From assembly GCF_007558865.1 (NCBI RefSeq), contig NZ_VLPK01000001.1, positions 2,046,001 through 2,110,000 of the forward strand: a stretch of DNA of 64,000 bases, read 5' to 3'. Positions 54,052-62,784 of this stretch are shown piece after piece. Both the position numbers and the translations under genes were made by a program. The notes below the pieces were generated by a model. That model did no database searches. It saw only the letters and a list, made by a program, of their open reading frames with translations, and was not told the origin of the DNA. Each line of letters begins with the position of its first letter. Position 1 is the stretch's first letter. Source of the DNA: Mucilaginibacter corticis. Its GTDB lineage: Bacteria > Bacteroidota > Bacteroidia > Sphingobacteriales > Sphingobacteriaceae.

Positions 54052-56511
54052 ATGAAAAAAAATCTGTTATTTGGACTCGCGGCCATCCTGGCAAGTTTCC
54101 AATATACATCAGCACAGGAGCGCAAGGCGCCTTCTTATCCCCTGATCACGCATAATACTTATTTCAGCGTTTGGTCAAACTCTGATAAACTGGCCGAATC
54201 AACCACTACCCACTGGACCGGCGCAGACCAATCATTAATTGGTATTATTAATGTAGACGGTACTGATTACAGATTTTTAGGTAAAGAACCTGAGCAATAC
54301 AAAACTATCTTGTCGGCATCTGACGAAAGATCATATCCTGTAAAATATACCACTACCAAACCTGATGGCGACTGGACTACATTACAATACGTACCTACCG
54401 ATTGGAAAGACGGCGTATCGCCAATTGGTGACAGCCATGACGATAAACTGAAATGGACTACCAAAGATATCTGGATAAGGAGGGTATTTACCATTGCGCA
54501 AACCGACGATATCAATAAGTTGCTTTTGAAATTATCATGGGATGATAACATAGAAGTATCATTAAACGGCGAGCAGATCTTTGATCGTGTGGGTGTTAGC
54601 AAAGGCTTTGAAATGACCCCGATAGACAAAAGCAAGCTTAAGGTTGGTGATAACATCATTGCCATGCACGTGGTTAACACAGGCGGCGGCTCGCGTGCCG
54701 ACGTTGGTTTGGTAGATAAAGAAAAACCATCTATCGCCAAAGAATTAGAAGTTGCTGATCAGAAAAGCGTTAACATCAATGCTACGCAAACAGTTTACCG
54801 CTTTACCGCGGGTAAAGTTGATCTTGACCTTACGTTCACTTCGCCATTGTTATTGTCTGATCTGAACCTGTTATCACGTCCGGTAAGCTACATCACCTAC
54901 AAAGTAAAATCGAATGATGGCAAAACGCATGATGTGAAAGTGTTTTTCAGCGCTTCAACAAATCTTGCAGTTAACCAGTCGAAACAACCGGTTACCGCTT
55001 CAAAATACAGCACAGCTTCATTATCCCTGCTTAAAGCCGGAACGGATGAGCAGCCCATCCTTCAAAAAAATGGCGATGATGTGCGTATAGACTGGGGCTA
55101 TGTTTACGTAGCTGCCCCAAAAACAACAGGCGCTACCCAATTCATTACCAATGCCAACGAATCTGTTAACGCATTCCGCAAAGGCAGCGTTGAAACAACC
55201 GTAACACAGGGTACTGGCCTGGCTTTAAACACGGTTATTCCATTTGGTAAAGTTGGCCCGGCGGGTACTTCAAAATTTATAGAGCTTGGATATGATGATA
55301 TCTTCTCTATGCAATACTTTAAACAAAACTTAAGGCCATGGTGGAACAACTCGGGTAAAGAAACTATCGAGAGTCAGTTAACCAAAGCTGCTACCGAATA
55401 CCCGGCGGTAGTACAAAAATGCGCCGCGTTTAACAAAAGCATGTATGCCGACGCTTTTAAAGCAGGCGGTAAAAAATATGCCGACCTATGCGTATTGGCT
55501 TATCGTCAAAGTATAGCTGCTCATATTTTAGTGAAAAGCCCGCAGGGCGAGATCCTTTGGTTCTCTAAAGAAAACTTTAGCGGCGGCTTTGTTAACACGG
55601 TCGACGTAACTTACCCATCGGCACCATTATACCTGATCTATAACCCTAAATTAATGCAAGGCATGCTGAACGGTATTTTCTACTTCAGCGAAAGCGGTAA
55701 GTTTGACCATAAATTTGCAGCACACGATCTGGGAAGCTACCCGCATGCTAATGGCCAAACTTATGGCGAAGGCATGCCGGTTGAAGAATCAGGCAACATG
55801 ATCATCCTGACTGCCGCTATCTGTAAGGCACAAGGCAGTCCGGCTTATGCCAAACTGCATTGGAAAACCTTAAGTACCTGGGTTGATTACTTAGTGAAAG
55901 AAGGTTTTGACCCGGCTAACCAATTATGTACCGACGACTTTGCGGGCCACCTTGCACGTAACGCAAACTTATCTGTTAAAGCAATTGTGGGTATAGGTTG
56001 CTACGCGCAAATGGCAGAGTCATTAGGCGATAAATCGGCAGCTAAAAAATACCGTACCATTGCCAAAGAAATGGTAGGCAGATGGATGAAACTGGCAGGC
56101 GATAAAGACCACTATACCCTGACGTTTGAGAACCCGGGCAGCTGGAGTCAGAAATACAACCTGGTTTGGGATAAAGTATTGGGCCTTGACCTGTTCCCGC
56201 AATCAGTTTATGATACCGAGACCAAATTCTACCTGACCAAACAAAACGAATTTGGCTTACCGTTGGATAGCCGCAAAACTTACACAAAATCTGACTGGAT
56301 CTTGTGGACTGCTACCTTTGCGCCAACCCGTAAAGAGTTTGATGCACTGGTTGACCCGGTTTACAAATACGCTTTAGAAACGCCAACCCGTGTACCGTTG
56401 AGCGATTGGCATGAAACTACTAATGGCAAACAAACAGGTTTCCAGGCGCGTAGTGTTATAGGTGGTTACTTTATGAAAGAACTGCATGATAAGCTACAGG
56501 CTAAAAAGTAA
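54052..56511 (+). CDS. DUF4965/DUF5127/DUF1793 glutaminase-like glycan-locus protein
   Basis: 819 residues with a signal peptide (ASFQYTSAQ). PSYPLITHNTYFSVWSNSDKLAESTTTHWTG is the DUF4964/5127 start, the central part is a jelly-roll, and the C-terminal (alpha/alpha)6 region (YRQSIAAHILVKSPQGEILWFSKENFSGGFVNTVDVTYP, then AHDLGSYPHANGQTYGEGMPVEESGNMIIL) is DUF4965/DUF1793. The family is named after fungal GtaA glutaminase, yet in Bacteroidota it sits in glycan-utilisation loci and its substrate is unclear. Confidence 0.85.
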   Translation: MKKNLLFGLAAILASFQYTSAQERKAPSYPLITHNTYFSVWSNSDKLAESTTTHWTGADQSLIGIINVDGTDYRFLGKEPEQYKTILSASDERSYPVKYTTTKPDGDWTTLQYVPTDWKDGVSPIGDSHDDKLKWTTKDIWIRRVFTIAQTDDINKLLLKLSWDDNIEVSLNGEQIFDRVGVSKGFEMTPIDKSKLKVGDNIIAMHVVNTGGGSRADVGLVDKEKPSIAKELEVADQKSVNINATQTVYRFTAGKVDLDLTFTSPLLLSDLNLLSRPVSYITYKVKSNDGKTHDVKVFFSASTNLAVNQSKQPVTASKYSTASLSLLKAGTDEQPILQKNGDDVRIDWGYVYVAAPKTTGATQFITNANESVNAFRKGSVETTVTQGTGLALNTVIPFGKVGPAGTSKFIELGYDDIFSMQYFKQNLRPWWNNSGKETIESQLTKAATEYPAVVQKCAAFNKSMYADAFKAGGKKYADLCVLAYRQSIAAHILVKSPQGEILWFSKENFSGGFVNTVDVTYPSAPLYLIYNPKLMQGMLNGIFYFSESGKFDHKFAAHDLGSYPHANGQTYGEGMPVEESGNMIILTAAICKAQGSPAYAKLHWKTLSTWVDYLVKEGFDPANQLCTDDFAGHLARNANLSVKAIVGIGCYAQMAESLGDKSAAKKYRTIAKEMVGRWMKLAGDKDHYTLTFENPGSWSQKYNLVWDKVLGLDLFPQSVYDTETKFYLTKQNEFGLPLDSRKTYTKSDWILWTATFAPTRKEFDALVDPVYKYALETPTRVPLSDWHETTNGKQTGFQARSVIGGYFMKELHDKLQAKK

Positions 56512-56589
56512 GATTCGTAAGATTTTATAATCATAGAGCGTCGCTTCAGTGTATGAAGCGACGCTTTTACTAAAGACTAAGTTTTCGTA

Positions 56590-57192
56590 TTAGAACTCAT
56601 GCGTATCATCTGTTAAGCTTTTATAATTTTCTGTAACGTCAGATAATGAGTCTAAAAAAAAGGCTAATCTCTCCATAACCTCACCAAAGTTTCTAATATT
56701 TAAATTTATTTTCTCGATAGAAATTAAGTTTCCTTTTTTATCCGTTGGATAACGAAATGACATAGAATTCGGATCATTTTTGTCGAATTCATGTATTAAT
56801 CTTTCTGCATTTCGAAAATCTTCTTCGTCATTTTCCTCTCGAAAGTCATCATATAATATAATTAATTCGTCCCATAAGGTTTTCAAATTATGTGAATCAA
56901 ACTTTACATTTTCATGTCCGCTACAATATCTCAATCCAATTATAATTTCTTTCAATCTTAACTCTATGTAATGGCGATAATTAAATACAATCGGATAAAT
57001 TAAGACATCTATATCACCTCTTCCTAATTCTCTTTCCGAAATGCAGATTTTAATCAAACGATCAGCAGCAATTTTATAACCATCAGCATAAAACGAAAAT
57101 TGTTGGAAACAGTATTTTAAAACAGCGTTGTTGCGTACATCCGGCAAATCGTCTCTAAATAGTATGTCATTATTAGTTGCAAAATCTCCCAT
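56590..57192 (-). CDS. Hypothetical HEPN-like protein, 200 residues
   Basis: 200 residues, AT-rich and helical. IYPIVFNYRHYIELRLKEIIIGL and HNLKTLWDELIILYDDF suggest a HEPN-type four-helix bundle, a fold used by RNases in defence and stress systems; the R-x4-6-H motif is not exact. No partner gene (nucleotidyltransferase or toxin/antitoxin) is adjacent. I cannot name the family with confidence. Confidence 0.55.
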   Translation of the reverse strand: MGDFATNNDILFRDDLPDVRNNAVLKYCFQQFSFYADGYKIAADRLIKICISERELGRGDIDVLIYPIVFNYRHYIELRLKEIIIGLRYCSGHENVKFDSHNLKTLWDELIILYDDFREENDEEDFRNAERLIHEFDKNDPNSMSFRYPTDKKGNLISIEKINLNIRNFGEVMERLAFFLDSLSDVTENYKSLTDDTHEF

Positions 57193-57295
57193 AATTTTTC
57201 CAGCTTATTTATAAAAATAAGAAAAACTGATTTTGTTGATCATTTATCGGAATTTTTAGTTTAAAACAAGTGAGTGCAGACGATGTTTAAATACC

Positions 57296-57520
57296 ATGAG
57301 ATCACACACAGCAACCGGTATCTTCAGGGATATGGACCACGCGGAAGACGCGCAGCAATATTTACTGGCACAGGAGTTTACTGAAGACGACATCGTTACA
57401 GAAGCATTAAAAGACCAAACCGTACTTTTAAAGGTTCATGCCGATAACTCCATTGAAATGCAGGAAGCGGTTGATGTACTCAGAAACTATGGCGCGGTGG
57501 ATATCACTATGACCAAATAA
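57296..57520 (+). CDS. Small YflT-like stress domain protein
   Basis: 74 residues. The pattern ATGIFRDMDHAEDAQQYLLAQEFTEDDIVTEAL is like the N-terminal half of general stress protein 17M/YflT-like domains, where a helix follows a beta strand with a GxF/D start. Short length means it is only one repeat. Function unknown. Confidence 0.6.
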   Translation: MRSHTATGIFRDMDHAEDAQQYLLAQEFTEDDIVTEALKDQTVLLKVHADNSIEMQEAVDVLRNYGAVDITMTK

Positions 57521-57540
57521 ATACAGGGTAACGAATGCTG

Positions 57541-57969
57541 CTATGAATCTTCTTTGCTAAGCGTAATAGTTTGATCGACCGTCAGATCTGGCGATGATTC
57601 AGAACGATGTAGCTCTAAGCTGGTATTTGTGAGCGTATTAATGTCAAGCACTTGTGCTATACCGTTTTCGTTTGTTACACCTAATACTAATTTGTTGTTG
57701 CTTACTTTCCAGACGGTATTTTCTTCGGTATCGCTCTCCTTAATGAATGCTGTACCATTAACGTTAAACTGGTAAGAATCATTGCTGTTGAATGTAGTAT
57801 CATGTCGTGTAATGCCCTGGTAGGTTTGATGTGTAATAGACTTTTTTACAAGCCACTTACCCACGATTTTGACAGATGCTGATCCGGAATTATCTTTTTT
57901 ACAGCCTGTTGATGCGATAGCAAAAACTAAAACAACAATTGCCGTTAGGTTTATTAAGATCTTTTTCAT
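57541..57969 (-). CDS. Lipocalin-like lipoprotein, 142 residues
   Basis: 142 residues. Lipobox STGC follows the signal helix. VGKWLVKKSITHQTYQG, SYQFNVNGTAFIKESDTEENTVWKVSNNKLVL and ITLSKEDS resemble the compact lipocalin-like domain of many Bacteroidota lipoproteins. The related domain at 13362-14138 is present twice in one gene. Ligand unknown. Confidence 0.75.
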   Translation of the reverse strand: MKKILINLTAIVVLVFAIASTGCKKDNSGSASVKIVGKWLVKKSITHQTYQGITRHDTTFNSNDSYQFNVNGTAFIKESDTEENTVWKVSNNKLVLGVTNENGIAQVLDINTLTNTSLELHRSESSPDLTVDQTITLSKEDS

Positions 57970-57994
57970 TGGGTAATTTAGGCTTTAAATATGA

Positions 57995-59176
57995 TTATTT
58001 AGCAGCAATTAATTTGATCATATTTACTCCATGCGGGGCAATCTTAGCGCTGTATGTATCGGTAAAGGTGCCCTTATCACTGTGGCTCCACAGGTCACGG
58101 ATCTTTGCTTTTTTAGCGACATTGATATCCTTGAAATTAAGCGATAATGTAGCTTCTGTATCTTGCTTATTAAATATCACTACGGCTTTACTTCCGTCGT
58201 TTAATTGTTTTACCCATACCTCTTTTTGATCATCGCTGATAACGCGTGAGCCGGGTTTGGTGGCTTTGTCCTGGTCTACCGCTATGATCTCTTTGTTCAG
58301 CAGGATCTGTTTTGTGGCATCAAACATATTGCGTACATCATTACCCAGTATCAGCGGGGCGGATACCACGCTCCATAAACTAAACTGCGCCTTTTGCTCT
58401 TCGTAGGTTTGTTTATTGTTGCGCGGGTAATCAACAATTAAATTATCCGGGTCGTTCCAATGCCCGTTGCCAGCGTAGTTTTCTTTGCCTACAACCTGGC
58501 CCAGGTTTTCATACCAGTTTTTGTAAGTAACCTCGGGTGTGCGTTCAATAAACTTTACAATATCGCCGCCCGTGCGCCACATGTCCGCAATTTCAGCACC
58601 CCATAAATGCGTATCACCGCTTGAAAATATGCAGATCTCAAACATAATAGGCCTGCCTATAGCCCTTAGCGCCTTGCTCATGCGGGTGTGCAGCTCCCTG
58701 TCGGTATGGTTCTCTTTTTCGCCGCAGGCATCATATTTTAAATAATCTATACCCCACGCTGCATAGGTTTTAGCATCAAGCTCTTCGTGGTTGTAACTGC
58801 CCGGGTAACCCGCGCAAGTTTGTGTTCCGTTTGATGAGTAAATACCGATCTTTAACCCGCGCGCATGCAGGTAATCTGCCAGGTATTTCATCCCATGCGG
58901 AAAGCGTGAGGTATCCGCATATTGGCGGCCTTCCTTATCTCTTGTGGCGGCCATCCATCCGTCGTCCAACTGTAGTAGTTTATAGCCGGCATCCCTTAAC
59001 CCGCTTTTAACCATGGCATCCGCCACTTCCATGATCTTTTTTTCATTGATCTTATCAATAAACGGGAACCAGCTCATCCAGCCCATTGGCGGCGTGGTAG
59101 TAATGGGTTTATCCTGTGCTTTTGCCGCGAATGCAATAGTGGCAATAAATGCCAGTGCAATAATAGGTTTTCTCAT
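57995..59176 (-). CDS. GH27 alpha-galactosidase-like glycoside hydrolase
   Basis: 393 residues with signal peptide (IAFAAKAQ). PPMGWMSW, LLQLDDGWM (Asp71-Asp72), DYLKYDACG (nucleophile Asp149) and WRTGGDI (acid/base Asp205) are the GH27 residues in order. Acts on alpha-galactosides, alpha-N-acetylgalactosaminides or beta-L-arabinopyranosides; which one cannot be told. Nine bases downstream of the SGNH gene. Confidence 0.92.
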   Translation of the reverse strand: MRKPIIALAFIATIAFAAKAQDKPITTTPPMGWMSWFPFIDKINEKKIMEVADAMVKSGLRDAGYKLLQLDDGWMAATRDKEGRQYADTSRFPHGMKYLADYLHARGLKIGIYSSNGTQTCAGYPGSYNHEELDAKTYAAWGIDYLKYDACGEKENHTDRELHTRMSKALRAIGRPIMFEICIFSSGDTHLWGAEIADMWRTGGDIVKFIERTPEVTYKNWYENLGQVVGKENYAGNGHWNDPDNLIVDYPRNNKQTYEEQKAQFSLWSVVSAPLILGNDVRNMFDATKQILLNKEIIAVDQDKATKPGSRVISDDQKEVWVKQLNDGSKAVVIFNKQDTEATLSLNFKDINVAKKAKIRDLWSHSDKGTFTDTYSAKIAPHGVNMIKLIAAK

Positions 59177-59185
59177 TTTTCGGGA

Positions 59186-60007
59186 TTAAAATTTCTTCAT
59201 GATTTTTACAACACTCTTTGCTATGATGGCACATCCTTTATCAGAAGGGTGCAAGCCGTCATAAGTTAAATCGATAGCTTCCTTTGGATAGGGATAGTCA
59301 TCCGTAGCCGGGTTAAACGGAACGTCGATAAATTTGGGATAAGGCAGGTCTGCATACTGCCCGCTTTGATCTTTTACGCGTTTAAATTTTACCAGTTTAT
59401 CCAATGTAAAATCACTGTCGTGGTACAGGTCATCAACCGGGATGTTTTCCAACTTACCGATAGACGCGATGGCATTGGCTACAGCTTCGAGCGTTTGGCC
59501 TTTATTGTCGCGGTACGAGCCGTGGGCATTATTATTTTTGTCGAACAGGTACACAAAGTCCACCCGTTGCAATGGTGTCATCAGGATAATTTTAGCATCG
59601 GGGTTCAGGGCTTTGATCTTATCTAAAATAATGCGGAATGAACCATAAATGGTATTGTTACCGGCATTGTTCTTGTAATCGTCGATAGTGCCGATCGGTC
59701 GTCCCTGCCACCAGTCGTTAGTGCCTAAAAATATGGTGTAGATATCACCTTTCGGGATATTCAGTTTATCAAAGCTGTCGGCAATCCCGCCGGATGTCCA
59801 GCCATTATAGCCTTTGTTAATGTAATGGATATTAGGCAGCTTTTCGGTAACCTGCGTCAGGTAGCCCCTGGTTAACCGGTTTTGCGTTTCGTCTTTGTGG
59901 TCGTTCAGGTAAGTGATCGAATCGCCTATGGCAACCCAGGTCAGTTCTTTTGCCTTAAAAGAAGTTAAGAGGCAAACGGTAAGTAGTAGAAGTGTTAGTT
60001 TTTTCAT
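59186..60007 (-). CDS. SGNH/GDSL hydrolase, secreted
   Basis: 273 residues with signal peptide (LLTVCLLTSFKAKE). GDSITYLND (catalytic Ser), the Gly of GGIADSF, FLGTNDWW (Asn block) and DGLHPSDKG (Asp-x-x-His) are the four SGNH blocks. An esterase for acetyl or other acyl groups on glycans. It lies 9 bases before the GH27 gene and is cotranscribed with it. Confidence 0.9.
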   Translation of the reverse strand: MKKLTLLLLTVCLLTSFKAKELTWVAIGDSITYLNDHKDETQNRLTRGYLTQVTEKLPNIHYINKGYNGWTSGGIADSFDKLNIPKGDIYTIFLGTNDWWQGRPIGTIDDYKNNAGNNTIYGSFRIILDKIKALNPDAKIILMTPLQRVDFVYLFDKNNNAHGSYRDNKGQTLEAVANAIASIGKLENIPVDDLYHDSDFTLDKLVKFKRVKDQSGQYADLPYPKFIDVPFNPATDDYPYPKEAIDLTYDGLHPSDKGCAIIAKSVVKIMKKF

Positions 60008-60030
60008 TTTTTAAAAATAAAATAAAAAAG

Positions 60031-60124
60031 ATTGTCATCTCGAAACGAAGTGAGAGATCTTAAACGCCATGCTACGGATCGGATGTATAAGATTTCTCAC
60101 TCGTTCCTCGTTTCGAAATGACAG
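60031..60124. repeat. Dispersed palindromic repeat, copy D
   Basis: GATTGTCATCTCGAAACGAAGTGAG at the left and CTCACTCGTTCCTCGTTTCGAAATGACAG at the right form an inverted repeat; CGGATC marks the centre. It separates the SGNH gene from the GH127 gene. Left and right ends are in the opposite relation to copies B and C. Confidence 0.88.
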
Positions 60125-60174
60125 TGATTTATTGTATCATCTGCACATCTGCATATCCCCACATCCGCACATCA

Positions 60175-62190
60175 CTACCGCCCCACAACCGGGAACTGCG
60201 AAATACGCAGCTTGGTACATCCATAAGGTATCAGTGTAATTTCTTCTTCTTTCTCTTTCGGTGTGCCTTCGTTATAAATCACGCTGTAGGGCACAGGGCC
60301 GGCCATGTCGTTGTACAATTTCCAGTCGGGTATTTTGCGGGCTTTGGTGGTTAACTGCAGCGGCGCGTTTGCTACACTCCAGGGGTAAGCCTTTACCTCA
60401 TTTTTCTTTTGTACGGTAAATGCCTTTTCAAGCTGATTGTTATGCGCCTCTATTAAACCATAATTCCACGGGGTGGTGGGTGTTATTTCATAATATTCGC
60501 TGCCGTAGGCGATAGGGTCCTTGTCATTCTTTATAAGTTTAACGTCTTCGCCAATTTTAAGGGCGTAAACCAGTGGGCCGCGCTCTACAGACACCGAATT
60601 TTCATACCAGGTATTTTTAAAGATGTGCATAGGTAATTGCAGTTCTACCACATCACCGGTTTTCCATTCTCGGTTTATTTTCACGATCTGGTTGCCTTTA
60701 GCCTGTTGAAAATCAGCACCGTTAATTTTGATCGTGGCGTTTTGGCACCAGGCCGGTACGCGCAGGTGGAACGGAAATGAAACAGCTTTGGTTTTCTTGT
60801 CCACCGTTAAGGTAAAGCGGATATTCTCATCGAAAGGGTAATTGGTTTCTTCTTTAAAAGTAACCGGTACGCCGTTACCTACCTTTGTATTTACTTCGCT
60901 GGCAGAATATACCAAAGCGGCTATGCCTTTATCGGCAGTAGCATACCATAAGTTTTGGGTGAATTTTGGCCAGCCCTGGTGCATGTTCGAGGTGCAGCAT
61001 GGGTAGCCGGATAACAAGCCGAAGCAAACATCGGTACCTGCATGGTTCACATTAAAGTTATGCGATGCGCGGGTAAGCATTACCTGGTTAGCCTGTTGAA
61101 AATACTGGCGGGTCATATAATCTTCTGACGTTTGCGATGGCAGCGCGTTAAATGCTATCTTCTCCAGGCGGTCGGCATAATCAACATCGCCGGTAATGGC
61201 TAAGGAGTTCTCCAAAGTAAACATCATCTCTACAGCGGTACAAAGCTCAGAGCCCTGGGTAGGGTTGTTGCCGTGCAGTGATTCGTCCGCACCGAAAAGG
61301 CCGTGCGCCATACCGTCGTATTTGTTAAGGTCATGCAGGCCTTTGTTCATGGCATCTACATATTTCTGCTCGGGGTGTTGCTGATAATAGATCAGCGGCT
61401 CTTTCATGCCTTCGGCCAGGTTTACACCGTGGGCACTGCCCGATTCTGTCAGCATATCGCCTTTCAGGAAAGCGCCTGTAAAATCAAAGGTCTGTTTATG
61501 GATCATGTCGCCCAGGTCCAATAAAAATTTGTCGCCGGTAATATTGTACAACCAGTAAACCACCATCAGGTTATCGCCGCCGCGCCACTCACCCCAAAAG
61601 GTCCAGTTGTTTAGCGGTGTTTTGGGCAGTTGATTAAGCTGGTATTTGAAATAGTTGGTTAATAAAGTGATGACCCGCTTATCGCCGGTTGCCGAATAGT
61701 ATTGCTGCAATACTTTCAGCATCACCATTTTTGGCCACCAGTCGCGGCTGTTATCACGCTGGATGCCCGGCTCGGGGCTATAATCTTTCGACGGGCCGAA
61801 GTAACCATCCGGCTGTTGGCTTTTTATGCTCCATTCGATCCAGGGCTTTACCTTGGCAATTAATTCTTTATCCTGTAAAATGTAGGCTAAGGGTAGCAGG
61901 CCGTCTATCCAATAGGGGCCGCGTTCCCATTGGTCGCCGTCGCCGCCAAGCCAGCCGTTGCGTTTACCCATCACCAGCGGATACAATTTATCCAGGTTAC
62001 CGGTAGCGCCTTCTTTTTGTTTGATCAGCATCTGGCGCAGCCAGCCTTCGGGCTTTATAGCGCCCAGTGGCAATTCAATATATGGGTTTTGCCTTAAAGG
62101 GGCCTTGGCTTCAATAAAGTTTTGGCTACGGCCGATTTTTGGAACAATAGCTAAACAGACCAAGACAGCCGACAGATAGAAACATCTCAT
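60175..62190 (-). CDS. GH127-type beta-L-arabinofuranosidase-like protein (DUF1680)
   Basis: 671 residues with signal peptide ending near RSQ. The (alpha/alpha)6 barrel has GYFGP, WGEWRGGDNLMVVYW and the zinc/cysteine active site as in HypBA1: Glu315-x-Cys317 (GSELC) and Cys398-Cys399 (GYPCCTSN), all present. A C-terminal beta domain closes the protein. Retaining GH127 releases beta-L-arabinofuranose from plant glycans; related DUF1680 members have other sugars. Confidence 0.9.
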   Translation of the reverse strand: MRCFYLSAVLVCLAIVPKIGRSQNFIEAKAPLRQNPYIELPLGAIKPEGWLRQMLIKQKEGATGNLDKLYPLVMGKRNGWLGGDGDQWERGPYWIDGLLPLAYILQDKELIAKVKPWIEWSIKSQQPDGYFGPSKDYSPEPGIQRDNSRDWWPKMVMLKVLQQYYSATGDKRVITLLTNYFKYQLNQLPKTPLNNWTFWGEWRGGDNLMVVYWLYNITGDKFLLDLGDMIHKQTFDFTGAFLKGDMLTESGSAHGVNLAEGMKEPLIYYQQHPEQKYVDAMNKGLHDLNKYDGMAHGLFGADESLHGNNPTQGSELCTAVEMMFTLENSLAITGDVDYADRLEKIAFNALPSQTSEDYMTRQYFQQANQVMLTRASHNFNVNHAGTDVCFGLLSGYPCCTSNMHQGWPKFTQNLWYATADKGIAALVYSASEVNTKVGNGVPVTFKEETNYPFDENIRFTLTVDKKTKAVSFPFHLRVPAWCQNATIKINGADFQQAKGNQIVKINREWKTGDVVELQLPMHIFKNTWYENSVSVERGPLVYALKIGEDVKLIKNDKDPIAYGSEYYEITPTTPWNYGLIEAHNNQLEKAFTVQKKNEVKAYPWSVANAPLQLTTKARKIPDWKLYNDMAGPVPYSVIYNEGTPKEKEEEITLIPYGCTKLRISQFPVVGR

Positions 62191-62259
62191 AAAAAAGAAT
62201 AATTTGCCCCTAACATAAGCAGATTTATTGAAAAATTGGCGTGTTAATTAATCGTCACG

Positions 62260-62327
62260 GTAGAGACGCAATGCATTGCGTCTCTACAAAATATCCCATG
62301 TAGAGACACAATACTTTGTGTCTCTTA
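62260..62327. repeat. Two GTAGAGAC...GTCTCTAC palindromes
   Basis: 62260-62287 is a perfect 28-base palindrome (GTAGAGACGCAATG/CATTGCGTCTCTAC); 62300-62327 is a diverged second copy with ACACAATACTTTGTGT at the centre. They lie between the DUF4395 and GH127 genes on the same strand, so may form a terminator-like or repeat element. Confidence 0.88.
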
Positions 62328-62334
62328 TTCACAC

Positions 62335-62781
62335 CTACCTGATCACCCCGAACTTTTTCAAATACGTATACACATAACAACCAACACAAATCCCCGCCAA
62401 TGATTCTAAAGCGGCACAGATCAGCAAAATAATCAGCATGACCACTGCAAGTGTAATAAGGTGAGCAATTAACGCCAGCGCGATAACAGCATTAAATATC
62501 ATCCCCATCAAAGCCGCGAAACGTTTGGGCGCCCGGTCGGTAGGTTTGTTGCCGGTCCTGAATAATGTAACCAGCTTACCCGCCAAAAAGCTTAAGGGAC
62601 TGTAATTATTGAAGTTGAACGTCCGCAATGAAAAATCGGCTAACAAAAACAGGGCTACGCCCCAGTTTAACTGCGCAAGGCATATTATGCCCAGTATCAG
62701 CACCAAAAATGCCACCATGCGCGCACGATTCTCGTTGATCAGCACAAAGTCTACGGGGCAGTCTAAATTATTGTTGGCCAT
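62335..62781 (-). CDS. DUF4395 membrane protein
   Basis: 148 residues. NLDCPVDFVLINENRARMVAF is the DUF4395 N-terminal motif with a Cys-Pro before the first helix; four helices follow and the protein ends with ESLAGICVGCYVYTYL, with a second Cys pair. The two cysteine sites suggest a redox or metal role; function is not known. It lies three bases downstream of the DUF2961/GH172 gene on the same strand. Confidence 0.82.
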   Translation of the reverse strand: MANNNLDCPVDFVLINENRARMVAFLVLILGIICLAQLNWGVALFLLADFSLRTFNFNNYSPLSFLAGKLVTLFRTGNKPTDRAPKRFAALMGMIFNAVIALALIAHLITLAVVMLIILLICAALESLAGICVGCYVYTYLKKFGVIR

Positions 62782-62784
62782 ATG

